Shown here in pieces: positions 1 to 7,645 of a stretch of DNA of 64,000 nucleotides. The stretch spans positions 248,001 to 312,000 of the forward strand of contig NZ_FQWT01000005.1 in assembly GCF_900129755.1 (NCBI RefSeq), read 5' to 3'. The stretch comes from Chryseobacterium oranimense. Its GTDB lineage: Bacteria; Bacteroidota; Bacteroidia; Flavobacteriales; Weeksellaceae. The translations under genes and the position numbers were made by a program. The stretch's first letter is position 1. Every line of letters starts with the position of its first letter. Below the pieces are notes generated by a model that worked only from the letters and a program-made list of their open reading frames with translations, did no database searches and was not told where the DNA came from.

Positions 1-47
1 AGTTAAGTGATTGTGATGTGTTTATTCCTTGAATGTTTATTTTTTTA

Positions 48-572
48 TTACTGGGTCCTGGCCCTTAATGCATTTTGTCTTTCGTAAAGCCGGTTCTGTT
101 TGTCTTTGAATCCGATTCTGCATTCTTCCACCTCTTTTTCAAATCTTTTTACATCTTCAGTGGTTGTGGAAATCACCTTTTTGTCTTCAAAATACATTTT
201 GTAGAATTTGGCGATCTGCGGATAGGCATCCTTGCGGATATCCATGACATCGTTTCCATGAAAATAGCTGGCAAGGCCGTTAATCCCGTTGAAGATATTA
301 TTTTCCGCAAAAGGCTCCGGAGACTTGTCTGCAATTCTGCTGATCATGGTATAAGTACTGTCCATTTCAGGCTGTAATACTTTTTGTTCGCGGTCGAATG
401 CCGCTTTCTGTTCCAGGCTTTGTATTCCTCTTACATCTTCTTCCGAGAACGGAGAGTCATAACCTTTTAAAAAGATGATCCCGAAGAATATCATAGCGGC
501 TAAAAGCATCAGTATTAAGTAGAAAAACTGGTAATGCCTTTCTTTTTTAGATAGTGTAATAGATCCCTGCAT
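48..572 (-). CDS. tssO: TssO-like T6SS membrane protein
   Basis: This is probably a TssO-type component of the Bacteroidota (subtype iii) type VI secretion system, anchored in the inner membrane. The protein has a short basic N-terminus, one strong transmembrane helix (about residues 13-36 from the chosen start), then a mostly helical, charged periplasmic region rich in E, K and R. The chosen start (MQGSITLSKK) leaves a 16-nt gap to the upstream gene and gives 174 residues; a start at 644 would give 198 residues but overlap the upstream gene by 56 nt. The upstream neighbour has the same architecture and looks like a divergent paralogue. The rest of the T6SS locus would lie beyond position 1. 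The family call is from general resemblance, so any single-pass membrane protein of a secretion operon remains possible. Confidence 0.5.
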   Translation of the reverse strand: MQGSITLSKKERHYQFFYLILMLLAAMIFFGIIFLKGYDSPFSEEDVRGIQSLEQKAAFDREQKVLQPEMDSTYTMISRIADKSPEPFAENNIFNGINGLASYFHGNDVMDIRKDAYPQIAKFYKMYFEDKKVISTTTEDVKRFEKEVEECRIGFKDKQNRLYERQNALRARTQ

Positions 573-588
573 ATGCTTTCTTTTTATA

Positions 589-1122
589 TTATCTTCTTTT
601 ACCTCCTGTAAAATTCCTTGTAGGATCTTTTCTAAGCTGGCCATTGGCCCTTCCTACTTTTGCAATACAATCTTCAAGGTCCCTGAGGACGATCTTCTTA
701 TTGGATTCTACTCCTATAATATCATTCTTTAATTTCAGCATCGGCTCTATCTGCTTCATCAGAACAGCATAATGCTTAAAATTATCCACACTGTCTTTAC
801 CCATAATGTTTTTCACTTCTCTCACATCATCCATGATTCTGGTTCTGAGAAAAACATCATTTTCCACCTTATTAATGTTTAGCTGGCTCATCTGTTCATA
901 GATTTTATCTACATGAATCCTGAGGACATCGCCACGCATCATAAGTTCTTTGTATGCATCAGCTTGTCTGACAATTCCTTCCCGCTGTATATTATAGCTT
1001 TTAAAAAAGAGGAATAAACACAGAAAAGACACCACCGAGAGAACGGCGAAAGACAGAATAAACTTCCAAATGCCTACTCTGACGTCAGATTTGTTAAGTT
1101 TTTTTTCCCTGTTAGAAGACAT
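589..1122 (-). CDS. second TssO-like T6SS membrane protein
   Basis: A 178-residue single-pass membrane protein with a polar N-terminus (MSSNREKKLNKSD), a transmembrane segment at about residues 19-41, and a helical, probably coiled-coil periplasmic part. Size and topology match the downstream protein, so the two are probably paralogous TssO-type subunits of a Bacteroidota T6SS trans-envelope complex. I chose the ATG at 1122; an in-frame start at 1176 would add 18 residues lying in AT-rich intergenic DNA. The gene is the promoter-proximal member of a minus-strand operon that continues leftwards, and it is divergent from a LuxR-type regulator at 1303. What is seen is topology and position; the T6SS role is inferred from family resemblance. 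Confidence 0.45.
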   Translation of the reverse strand: MSSNREKKLNKSDVRVGIWKFILSFAVLSVVSFLCLFLFFKSYNIQREGIVRQADAYKELMMRGDVLRIHVDKIYEQMSQLNINKVENDVFLRTRIMDDVREVKNIMGKDSVDNFKHYAVLMKQIEPMLKLKNDIIGVESNKKIVLRDLEDCIAKVGRANGQLRKDPTRNFTGGKRR

Positions 1123-1302
1123 ATTTTTGCGATTTGTTTGGCCTGTGAAAATATAAAAAAAAAAATTTATGCGCAATACGTATTTTCCCTAATGTAGTTT
1201 CGTGAAAACCCCTATTTAACGAAGTTTAATTTCAACTTTCATAAGTTTTTCATAAATTAGGCCTCTGAATTTTAAATATCACCACCAAATCGATATTAAA
1301 AA

Positions 1303-1974
1303 GTGAGTAAATTATTATCAAACACAGTGCGATTTTCTATAGCTGACAGTGATTTTTATTTTAAAAAAATCATGATCAAAACCCTTATGGAAAATCCATT
1401 CTATATGCTTCTGAATGACTGTAACAATGGCCATGAGCTGGTGAACAGGATTTACAGGAGGCAGGAAGATGTGTTTATTATAGAACTGTTTATGCCCGTA
1501 TTAAGTGGTATGGAAGCCATTAAATACATCAGGAAAAATAATACGGAAACTCCTATTGTAACCTATTCCAGCACTTACCAGGAGGATATGGCTGAAATTC
1601 TTTCAAAAATCCCCAATGTTTATTACTGCCAGAAAAAAAGTACCATCATAAAAGATCTCATCAAAGGAAGTATTGCCTCTGACGGATTCGATTATGAAAA
1701 ATACTCCAAGGAATGGGAGCAGCAGCCACTCGCCGTACAGAACTATATGGAAAGGCAGAAGAAAGGCCAGGAAGAGCTGAATCCTACCGAAATACAGCTT
1801 ATGAAATTCTGCTACGAAGGCTACAGCAATAAAGAAATTGCAGAAAAGCTGAACCTTAGTACCCGTACCATAGATACTTATATTAACAGGCTTACGGAAA
1901 AGCTGGGACTGAAAACAAAACTCCACCTCATCCGCTTCTGTGTGGAAAACGGCTACTATAATTCCAGCATGTAG
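1303..1974 (+). CDS. LuxR/NarL-type regulator with Glu at the phospho-acceptor site
   Basis: A 223-residue transcription regulator with an N-terminal receiver-like domain (about 8-125) and a C-terminal LuxR-type helix-turn-helix (about 159-213, with SNKEIAEKLNLSTRTIDTY). In the receiver, the usual phosphorylated Asp before xxMP is Glu61 (FIIELFMPVLSG), while the conserved Thr/Ser and Lys positions are kept. Glu at this site commonly mimics phosphorylation, so the protein may be constitutively active rather than kinase-controlled; that is inference. Translation starts at a GTG; no in-frame ATG precedes the receiver strand. It is divergent from the TssO-like genes across about 180 bp, so it is a candidate regulator of that operon. 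No histidine kinase gene is adjacent. Confidence 0.85.
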   Translation: MSKLLSNTVRFSIADSDFYFKKIMIKTLMENPFYMLLNDCNNGHELVNRIYRRQEDVFIIELFMPVLSGMEAIKYIRKNNTETPIVTYSSTYQEDMAEILSKIPNVYYCQKKSTIIKDLIKGSIASDGFDYEKYSKEWEQQPLAVQNYMERQKKGQEELNPTEIQLMKFCYEGYSNKEIAEKLNLSTRTIDTYINRLTEKLGLKTKLHLIRFCVENGYYNSSM

Positions 1975-2050
1975 AAAGATTTAACGTAATATTAATATAG
2001 ACTCAACATAAAAACTCCAACTCCTTAAACAAAAATATTTTACCACTAAT

Positions 2051-2082
2051 TTGCTAGTATTCAATTTTTTTAACTAAATTTG
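2051..2082 (+). promoter_or_regulatory. promoter of the HU gene
   Basis: A textbook Bacteroidota promoter: TTG at 2051-2053, a 21-nt spacer, then TAAATTTG at 2075-2082. The predicted transcription start is near 2086-2088, giving an AT-rich leader of about 25 nt before the ATG at 2113. Confidence 0.75.
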
Positions 2083-2112
2083 CACACCTAAAATTTAAAA
2101 TTAAAAAAGGAA

Positions 2113-2403
2113 ATGACAAAGGCAGAATTGGTAAACACCATCTCAAATAAGTTGGGAACAGAAAAGAATGAAACACAGAAAGTTGTAGAAGCTTTTATGC
2201 AGGAGATCAGAACTTCTATGTATAATGGGGATAACGTTTATCTGAGAGGTTTTGGATCTTTTATCATTAAAACAAGAGCTGCTAAAACAGGAAGAAATAT
2301 TTCTAAGAACACTGCAATTGAGATTCCTGCTCACAACATTCCTGCTTTCAAGCCTTCAAAATCTTTTGTAGAGAAAGTAAAGACAAAAGTCGCAGTAAAA
2401 TAA
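2113..2403 (+). CDS. hup: HU/IHF-family DNA-binding protein
   Basis: A 96-residue histone-like nucleoid protein. The N-terminal helices begin MTKAELVNTIS, and the beta-arm region carries the signature GFGSFIIKTRAAKTGRN followed by a conserved IPAHNIPAFKPSKSF segment with the intercalating Pro. Length matches typical HU (90-99 residues). HU bends and compacts DNA as a dimer. It has its own strong promoter and is followed 41 nt later by a tiny gene for a very basic peptide, the two probably sharing a transcript that ends at the hairpin near 2564. Confidence in the family is high; HU and IHF-subunit naming cannot be separated from sequence alone. Confidence 0.95.
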   Translation: MTKAELVNTISNKLGTEKNETQKVVEAFMQEIRTSMYNGDNVYLRGFGSFIIKTRAAKTGRNISKNTAIEIPAHNIPAFKPSKSFVEKVKTKVAVK

Positions 2404-2444
2404 AAATTAACTGAATATTAACTAGTTACTAAAAAATTAAAATT

Positions 2445-2534
2445 ATGCCAAGCGGAAAGAAAAGAAAAAGACACAAGGTTGCAACTCACAAAAGAAAGAA
2501 AAGAAGAAGAGCAAACAGACATAAGAAAAAATAA
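2445..2534 (+). CDS. 29-residue highly basic, probably ribosomal, peptide
   Basis: An ATG-started reading frame of 29 codons, beginning MPSGKKRKRHKVATHKRKKR and ending in KKK before TAA. About 60 percent of residues are Lys or Arg. Short peptides of this MPxGKKKKxHKxATHKRKKR form are widely conserved in Bacteroidota directly after or near HU-like genes, and their extreme charge is typical of small rRNA-binding proteins such as Thx-type subunits. I cannot show ribosome binding from sequence. It is too short for most gene finders. It follows the HU gene by 41 nt and precedes a terminator-like hairpin, so co-transcription with HU is likely. Confidence 0.8.
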   Translation: MPSGKKRKRHKVATHKRKKRRRANRHKKK

Positions 2535-2563
2535 TCTCTTTTTTTCGGGATTTACAATATAAT

Positions 2564-2612
2564 AATATAGTTGGTGGTTTTAATTATTTAGAGTTCACCG
2601 ACTATATTTTTG
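2564..2612 (+). terminator. terminator after HU and the basic peptide
   Basis: Hairpin with arms 2564-2576 (AATATAGTTGGTG) and 2596-2608 (CACCGACTATATT), which pair throughout with one G-U wobble, followed by a short T run. Confidence 0.6.
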
Positions 2613-2772
2613 TTTGCAACGATAAGATTCAAAAGGAAAAATAAAAGGCTTTTGCAGATATTTTTTAAAAATATACAGCAATTTCATTCTAAATTCTTAT
2701 ATTTAAAATTATTTATTTGCTAAAAAATACGCCAGTTTCCTATAATCTTAATAAATTTTTATCTTATACAAA

Positions 2773-4332
2773 ATGAAGAAAGAACTAATAGTTTCGCATG
2801 AAGATGATCTTACAAAGATTGCACTGCTGGAAGACGGAAGACTATGTGAACTTCATGAGCAAGAGGACAAAAGCGAATTTATAGTTGGAGATCTGTTTGT
2901 AGGAAGAGTAAAAAAACTGGCACCTAACCTGAATGCCGCATTCGTAAACATCGGGTACGATAAGGATGCATTTCTGCATTACCAGGATTTAGGCCCTCAA
3001 TATCTTACCTACAGAAAGTTTTTAAAAGATACTATTTCTAAAAAACAGAGCACTTCAAGCTTAAAAAATTTCGAGATACAACCCGAAATAGACAAAAACG
3101 GAACCGTGGAAAAAGTCATTGCCAAAGATGACCTTGTTCTGCTTCAAATCACTAAAGAGCCCATTTCTACAAAAGGTCCGAGGATCTCTACCCAGGTTTC
3201 TTTAACAGGACGTTTTCTGGTCCTGATCCCTTTCGACAACAAAGTTTCCATTTCTAAAAAAATCAGAACTACTGAGGAAAAAGAAAGACTGAGAACGCTT
3301 ATCGACAGCATCAAGCCTGAAGGTTTCGGTGTCATCATAAGAACCGTAGCGGAAGGCAAAAAAGTAGCAGACCTTCATAATGATATGAATCAGCTGATCC
3401 AGAAATGGGAAAGCACGTTCAAAAACATTCAGAAAAGTAAAGTTCCGGCAAGAGTTTTAAGCGAAGAAGACAAAGCTTCAGCTATTTTAAGAGACAATTT
3501 CAACCAGGATTTCGTGAGCATCATCTGCGATGATGAACAGATGGTAAACGAAATGACCAACTATGTAGAGGTTATAGCCCCGGAAAAAAAGAATATTGTC
3601 CAGTTTTACAATTCACACATCCCTCTTCTCGAATATTACAACGTTGAAAAACAGCTCAAACAGAGTTTTGGAAAACACGTTAATATTCCAAGTTCAAAAG
3701 GTGCTTACCTCGTTATTGAGCACACAGAAGCACTTCACGTAATCGATGTTAACTCCGGAAACAACATCACCACCGGAAACTCCGCCAACAAAGAACACGC
3801 ACTCAACGTGAACAAAATGGCAGCCACCGAGATTGCCAGACAACTTCGTCTCCGTGATATGGGAGGCATCATTGTAATCGACTTCATCGATATGCAGAAT
3901 CCCGAACACAGAAGGGATCTGTACGAGCATCTGAAAGAAGAAATGAAACGCGACAAAGCACGCCATAAAATTCTTCCCCCGAGCAAATTTGGACTTATCC
4001 AGATTACCAGACAAAGGAACCGTCCGGAAAAACAGATCGAAACCAAAGAAGAAAACCCGAACAAAGACGGAGAAATCGTAGCTCCGATCGTGATCGTGGA
4101 AAGAATGGGTGAAACGCTCAGAAGCATCCTGCAGAAAGAAAAAGGAAAAGTTTTCCTGCATGTACACCCTTTCGTGGAAGCCTACCTTACCAAAGGCATC
4201 AAAAGTATCCAGATGAAATGGTTCATGAAATACAAAAAATGGGTAACCATCATCCCAAGAGATTCTTTTAAATATTTAGAATATAAAATCTACAATTCGA
4301 AGAAAGAAGAATTGATAGAATTTTCTAACTAA
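2773..4332 (+). CDS. rng: RNase E/G-family endoribonuclease
   Basis: A 519-residue Rne/Rng endoribonuclease that would cleave single-stranded, A/U-rich RNA during rRNA and tRNA maturation and mRNA decay. An S1-like RNA-binding domain lies near residues 36-130 (GDLFVGRVKKLAPNLNAAFV). The DNase I-like catalytic core carries the two metal-binding aspartates in LHVIDVNSG (Asp325) and GGIIVIDFIDMQ (Asp370). The length fits RNase G rather than the long RNase E, and there is no degradosome scaffold tail. Oddly, the Zn-link motif CPxCxG that joins subunits in enterobacterial enzymes is replaced by ENPNKDG (about 427-433), so no zinc bridge can form there. A strong terminator follows immediately. Confidence 0.92.
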   Translation: MKKELIVSHEDDLTKIALLEDGRLCELHEQEDKSEFIVGDLFVGRVKKLAPNLNAAFVNIGYDKDAFLHYQDLGPQYLTYRKFLKDTISKKQSTSSLKNFEIQPEIDKNGTVEKVIAKDDLVLLQITKEPISTKGPRISTQVSLTGRFLVLIPFDNKVSISKKIRTTEEKERLRTLIDSIKPEGFGVIIRTVAEGKKVADLHNDMNQLIQKWESTFKNIQKSKVPARVLSEEDKASAILRDNFNQDFVSIICDDEQMVNEMTNYVEVIAPEKKNIVQFYNSHIPLLEYYNVEKQLKQSFGKHVNIPSSKGAYLVIEHTEALHVIDVNSGNNITTGNSANKEHALNVNKMAATEIARQLRLRDMGGIIVIDFIDMQNPEHRRDLYEHLKEEMKRDKARHKILPPSKFGLIQITRQRNRPEKQIETKEENPNKDGEIVAPIVIVERMGETLRSILQKEKGKVFLHVHPFVEAYLTKGIKSIQMKWFMKYKKWVTIIPRDSFKYLEYKIYNSKKEELIEFSN

Positions 4333-4342
4333 GACAAAATTT

Positions 4343-4373
4343 AAACCTCCGGCCTTGTACCGGAGGTTTTTTG
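4343..4373 (+). terminator. terminator after the RNase E/G gene
   Basis: Perfect 10-bp stem, AAACCTCCGG (4343-4352) with CCGGAGGTTT (4360-4369), 7-nt loop, then a T-rich tail. It starts 10 nt after the stop codon. Confidence 0.85.
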
Positions 4374-4406
4374 TTATATTTGCAATCTTAAAAACACACG
4401 TACACA

Positions 4407-5825
4407 ATGATAAAAAATTTATTTTTCGTGCTGCTTCTTGCGGCACAAACTGCTTTTGCACAAATTATTTCTAAAGATCCTTCCTTTGCATCTAATGGAG
4501 TATCTAACGTTGCCAACTACACATTGGCCTGGAATATGGCACAAGACTCTAATGGCAGTATTTATTCATCTTATTCTATCCCTAATGGTAACGAAACATT
4601 TGTATATAAACTTACCGCTAACGGAGTTCTGGATTCAGCTTTTGGGAACAATGGAAAAATTCAGCTCCCTTATTATACCTATCAATGTCAATTAAAAGTA
4701 CAGCCTGACGGAAAATTGGTCATTTTTGGTTATGGAAATACCAGTAACGGAGTTTCTGGTTCTTCTGATGTATGGATAGTATATAGAATGCTTCCGAATG
4801 GTCAGTTAGATCCCACTTTCGGGAACAATGGTACTTCGACAATTCCTAACGGTATTGGCAGTGATGTAAACGGTCGTTCTTTAGGACTGATCTTACAGAA
4901 TGGAAAAATAATCGTTCACAGCCCTACTACTATATACAGATTAAATATTAATGGAAGCATTGATACTTCTTTTGGAAACAACGGTTCCTTAACTACTCAG
5001 GGGAATTTTAACTATGGTGCGTTTGTACTGATAGATAATCAATCTAATCTTATCTGTATCAGTAAGATCAACTCATCTTATGGTAGCGGTGTGATTGAAA
5101 AATTCAATCCGGATGGGCAGCCTGTAACTAGCTTTGGAAATAACGGCATTTTACAATCAAATTTAGAGTTCTCACCTTTAGGTACTGCAATGATTGACAG
5201 CAATAATAAAATTGTTATTTCAAAATCAAATTCTACCGCCAATGAAATTTTGAGACTAAACCCGGATGGAACCCTTGATAATACATTTAATTCTGCCTTA
5301 TCTGCAATATCTCCCAGCGCTTTGGCTAAAAGTATTATTGAAAAAGACGGATATTATTACATTGGAGGAAACCAATCATCTCATCCCTACACTCCTTACT
5401 CATCAGATGAATCTCCTGCTTTTTTTACAAAGCTTACTCAAAGTGGTTCAATAGCTCCTGATTTTGGCTACTATCCGGACAGTTCATTTTCCAGTGTTGA
5501 AGAAATGGTTGTTAATAACAATAGTATTATTTCAAATGCAAGCGGAGCAATCGTAAAATATTTACTTAATACTGGAACATTATCAACCGTTGACGCTACA
5601 AAAACGGGTATGGATATATCTTTTGAAAATCCTATCAGACAAAACCTGGTTTTCAGCACAAATGAAAAAGTAAGCAAAATTGAAATCTATTCTCCGGACG
5701 GAAAAATTGTAAAAATACTGAAAGACAATAATACTGATGTTTCAGAATTACTGAAAGGAATTTATATGGCAAAAATTACTTTTGAAAATGGGAAAACCAC
5801 GATAAAAAAACTTATAAAAAATTAG
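4407..5825 (+). CDS. T9SS-exported delta-60 repeat protein
   Basis: A 472-residue secreted protein. The N-terminus is a signal peptide (about residues 1-18, ending AFAQ). The body contains repeated units with the hallmark (L)DxxFGNNG spaced about 55-60 residues apart (for example LDSAFGNNG, LDPTFGNNG, IDTSFGNNG, VTSFGNNG), which are delta-60 repeats thought to form beta-propeller blades. The last roughly 75 residues are a type A type IX secretion sorting domain (IEIYSPDGKIVK, LLKGIYMAKI, KKLIKN), so the protein should cross the outer membrane by T9SS and be surface-attached or released. Ligand and function are unknown. It is flanked by terminators and appears monocistronic. Confidence 0.9.
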   Translation: MIKNLFFVLLLAAQTAFAQIISKDPSFASNGVSNVANYTLAWNMAQDSNGSIYSSYSIPNGNETFVYKLTANGVLDSAFGNNGKIQLPYYTYQCQLKVQPDGKLVIFGYGNTSNGVSGSSDVWIVYRMLPNGQLDPTFGNNGTSTIPNGIGSDVNGRSLGLILQNGKIIVHSPTTIYRLNINGSIDTSFGNNGSLTTQGNFNYGAFVLIDNQSNLICISKINSSYGSGVIEKFNPDGQPVTSFGNNGILQSNLEFSPLGTAMIDSNNKIVISKSNSTANEILRLNPDGTLDNTFNSALSAISPSALAKSIIEKDGYYYIGGNQSSHPYTPYSSDESPAFFTKLTQSGSIAPDFGYYPDSSFSSVEEMVVNNNSIISNASGAIVKYLLNTGTLSTVDATKTGMDISFENPIRQNLVFSTNEKVSKIEIYSPDGKIVKILKDNNTDVSELLKGIYMAKITFENGKTTIKKLIKN

Positions 5826-5845
5826 GAGAAACACCGATTTCTTTT

Positions 5846-5888
5846 AAAAAGTATTTGCTTATTTTTAGCAGATACTTTTTTTTATTTC
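5846..5888 (+). terminator. terminator between the delta-60 protein and osmC-like gene
   Basis: A 14-bp stem pairs 5846-5859 with 5867-5880 (one G-U wobble), 7-nt loop, followed by a run of T. It ends only about 9 nt before the next start codon, so the osmC-like gene either has its promoter inside the hairpin or receives read-through. Confidence 0.7.
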
Positions 5889-5896
5889 CGACTAAA

Positions 5897-6367
5897 ATGA
5901 GCAAAGACCACCATTACAAAGCAACAATCCATTGGACAGGAAACAAAGGAACCGGCACCAGCAGTTACAGAAATTATGAAAGAAGCCATACCATCAATAT
6001 CGAAAACAAAGCGTCTATTGAAGGCTCTTCTGATCCCGCGTTTCGTGGTGATAAGACCAAGCATAATCCGGAGGATCTGTTACTTTCTTCCCTTTCTTCG
6101 TGCCATATGCTCTGGTACCTGCATTTCTGCTCGGAAGAAGGCATCATTGTTACCGATTATAAGGATGAAGCCACCGGCATTATGACTGAAACAGCTGACG
6201 GCAGCGGACATTTCACTTCTGTAACCTTACATCCTACCGTTACCGTCACAGAAGAATCAATGATTGAAAAAGCGAAAGAACTGCACCATAAAGCAGGTCA
6301 GTTTTGCTTTATTGCCAGGTCGGTTAATTTTCCGGTGGAACATATCCCTACTCTGTTAGTTAAATAA
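5897..6367 (+). CDS. OsmC/Ohr-family peroxide-stress protein
   Basis: A 156-residue OsmC-like protein. Members reduce organic hydroperoxides with a reactive cysteine pair. Here the two cysteines are in LLSSLSSCHMLWYLHF (first helix) and HKAGQFCFIARSV (second), the usual OsmC spacing; the family beta-sheet precedes them (RGDKTKHNPEDLLLSS). I placed the start at ATG 5897 because the 14 codons upstream run into the preceding terminator. Whether it is peroxidase-active or an OsmC relative of other function cannot be told. It stands alone, between the terminator of the exported repeat protein and a LuxR-type regulator. Confidence 0.88.
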   Translation: MSKDHHYKATIHWTGNKGTGTSSYRNYERSHTINIENKASIEGSSDPAFRGDKTKHNPEDLLLSSLSSCHMLWYLHFCSEEGIIVTDYKDEATGIMTETADGSGHFTSVTLHPTVTVTEESMIEKAKELHHKAGQFCFIARSVNFPVEHIPTLLVK

Positions 6368-6592
6368 TTTTTATTTTAACTTAAACATAATCAAAATAAG
6401 CTTCAATACTATGTTTTATTTGAAATAACTCTAAAATTATCATTTAAAATTCTACAATAAGAGAATTATTTATCAAATAGTTAATAAAAAATCAATTTCT
6501 TAATCATTATCATCGTAATAAATTGCAATTAATTGTTATTTTTTTATATAATGTGAATATTTTTTTATATTTTTATATAAATAAAACTAACC

Positions 6593-7243
6593 ATGATGAA
6601 ACCAAGATTAACCATTTTTGATGAGCCATTGCTGTATACAGAAGGCTTGTCAAAACTGCTCTCGCAGAGCAAAATTTTTAATACGATTGACATTTGTAAT
6701 TCTCATGAACACTTATTTGAACAATTAAAACTGGATCCTCCGGAAATTCTGATCATAAGCTCCAATATGCTGATGCTTACAGATATTTTCCGACTTGTAG
6801 AAGACATTACCTCCACCAACAAAAAAATCAAGATTATTGTCATAGGCAATAGTTATGATATGATTGACATCCGGAAGCTTTTTAACAAAGGCATAAAAGG
6901 CTATCTTGACAAAAACAGCAGATATGATGAATTCCTGAAATCTATAAACATCCTGCTTTTAAACGAGATCTACATCTGCGACAATGCAAAGGAAAGAATG
7001 ATCAACTTTATCAGCAGCGAGGAAGGAAAACACAATCCACACATTAAAGAACCTCTTACGCGCAGAGAAATGGAGATTCTTAAACTGATATGCGACGGCT
7101 GCAGCAGCAAAGATATTTCTGAAAAGCTTTTTATAAGCATTAATACTGTAGAAACCCACCGTAAAAGAATTCTCTTAAAATTAAACGCAAAAAATTCCGT
7201 AGGAATTGTAAAATATGCCTTAGAAAACCACATTATCGATTGA
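6593..7243 (+). CDS. LuxR/NarL-type regulator with degenerate receiver, near curli genes
   Basis: A 216-residue regulator with a receiver-like domain (about 4-125) and a LuxR helix-turn-helix (about 154-205, with SSKDISEKLFISINTVETH). In the receiver the phospho-acceptor Asp is replaced by Ser56 (PEILIISSNML), and the following conserved Pro of the xxMP motif is Leu; one acidic pair near the N-terminus and the late Lys (GYLDKNS) remain. It therefore cannot be phosphorylated in the standard way. It converges on the curli operon, whose last gene ends 400 bp away. Enterobacterial CsgD, the curli activator, is also a LuxR protein with a non-canonical receiver, so a similar role is plausible but unproven. 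Two adjacent ATGs (6593, 6596) are possible starts. Confidence 0.85.
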   Translation: MMKPRLTIFDEPLLYTEGLSKLLSQSKIFNTIDICNSHEHLFEQLKLDPPEILIISSNMLMLTDIFRLVEDITSTNKKIKIIVIGNSYDMIDIRKLFNKGIKGYLDKNSRYDEFLKSINILLLNEIYICDNAKERMINFISSEEGKHNPHIKEPLTRREMEILKLICDGCSSKDISEKLFISINTVETHRKRILLKLNAKNSVGIVKYALENHIID

Positions 7244-7261
7244 TGAAAAAAAAATCATTTC

Positions 7262-7298
7262 AAAAAAAATTCCAAACCTCCGGTTTGGAATTTTTTTT
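7262..7298. terminator. strong bidirectional terminator
   Basis: A perfect 17-bp inverted repeat, 7262-7278 against 7282-7298, with a 3-nt loop, made of eight A, TTCCAAACC and its complement followed by eight T. It sits 18 nt after the LuxR-type gene and can work for both strands. Confidence 0.9.
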
Positions 7299-7645
7299 GA
7301 AATGAAAAGAAGCCAATCTTGAATTCTGTTTCGTAAACAAATTGACTTTGAAAAAAGTTTAGAGTTAAAAGATAACCCGTCAGACGCGAGAATTCGGATT
7401 TCAGAAAATAATAAAGGAGTTTTCATTTAATTATTGTAATATACTGACGTTTCGGGAACTTCAGCCACAAGATATAAGCTTTCCTTTTGAATATTTCAGC
7501 ATTAAAAAAATTTCAGTTCAAGTTTCTTAAGCAGCAAATCCGTCATTCCAATTTAAAACTATTTTCCATTAAAGCATCCCGATCTCAAAAACCTAAAACT
7601 TTAAACTTTAAACCTTAAACTAAACCCTCAAACACTTAAACCTAC
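7299..7645. other. intergenic stretch without a recognisable gene
   Basis: About 350 bp between the converging LuxR-type gene and curli operon. I see no convincing reading frame, RNA or remnant gene. The right end (about 7588-7641) is a degenerate low-complexity run of CTTAAAC/TTTAAAC-like heptamers; the remainder is unstructured AT-rich sequence. Confidence 0.5.
7588..7641. repeat. degenerate heptamer-like simple repeat
   Basis: Roughly seven imperfect copies of TTAAACN/CTAAACN in tandem (for example TTTAAACTTTAAACC and CTTAAACTAAACC). It lies immediately downstream of the last curli-operon gene. No function is evident. Confidence 0.5.

Noticed and set aside
1123..1302. Small RNA or extra gene between the TssO-like genes and the LuxR-type gene
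   Set aside because: Only AT-rich sequence without stable hairpins was seen.
7220..7426. Small minus-strand frame between the LuxR-type gene and the curli operon
   Set aside because: It runs through the strong terminator and overlaps the LuxR-type gene; no start signal or family feature.
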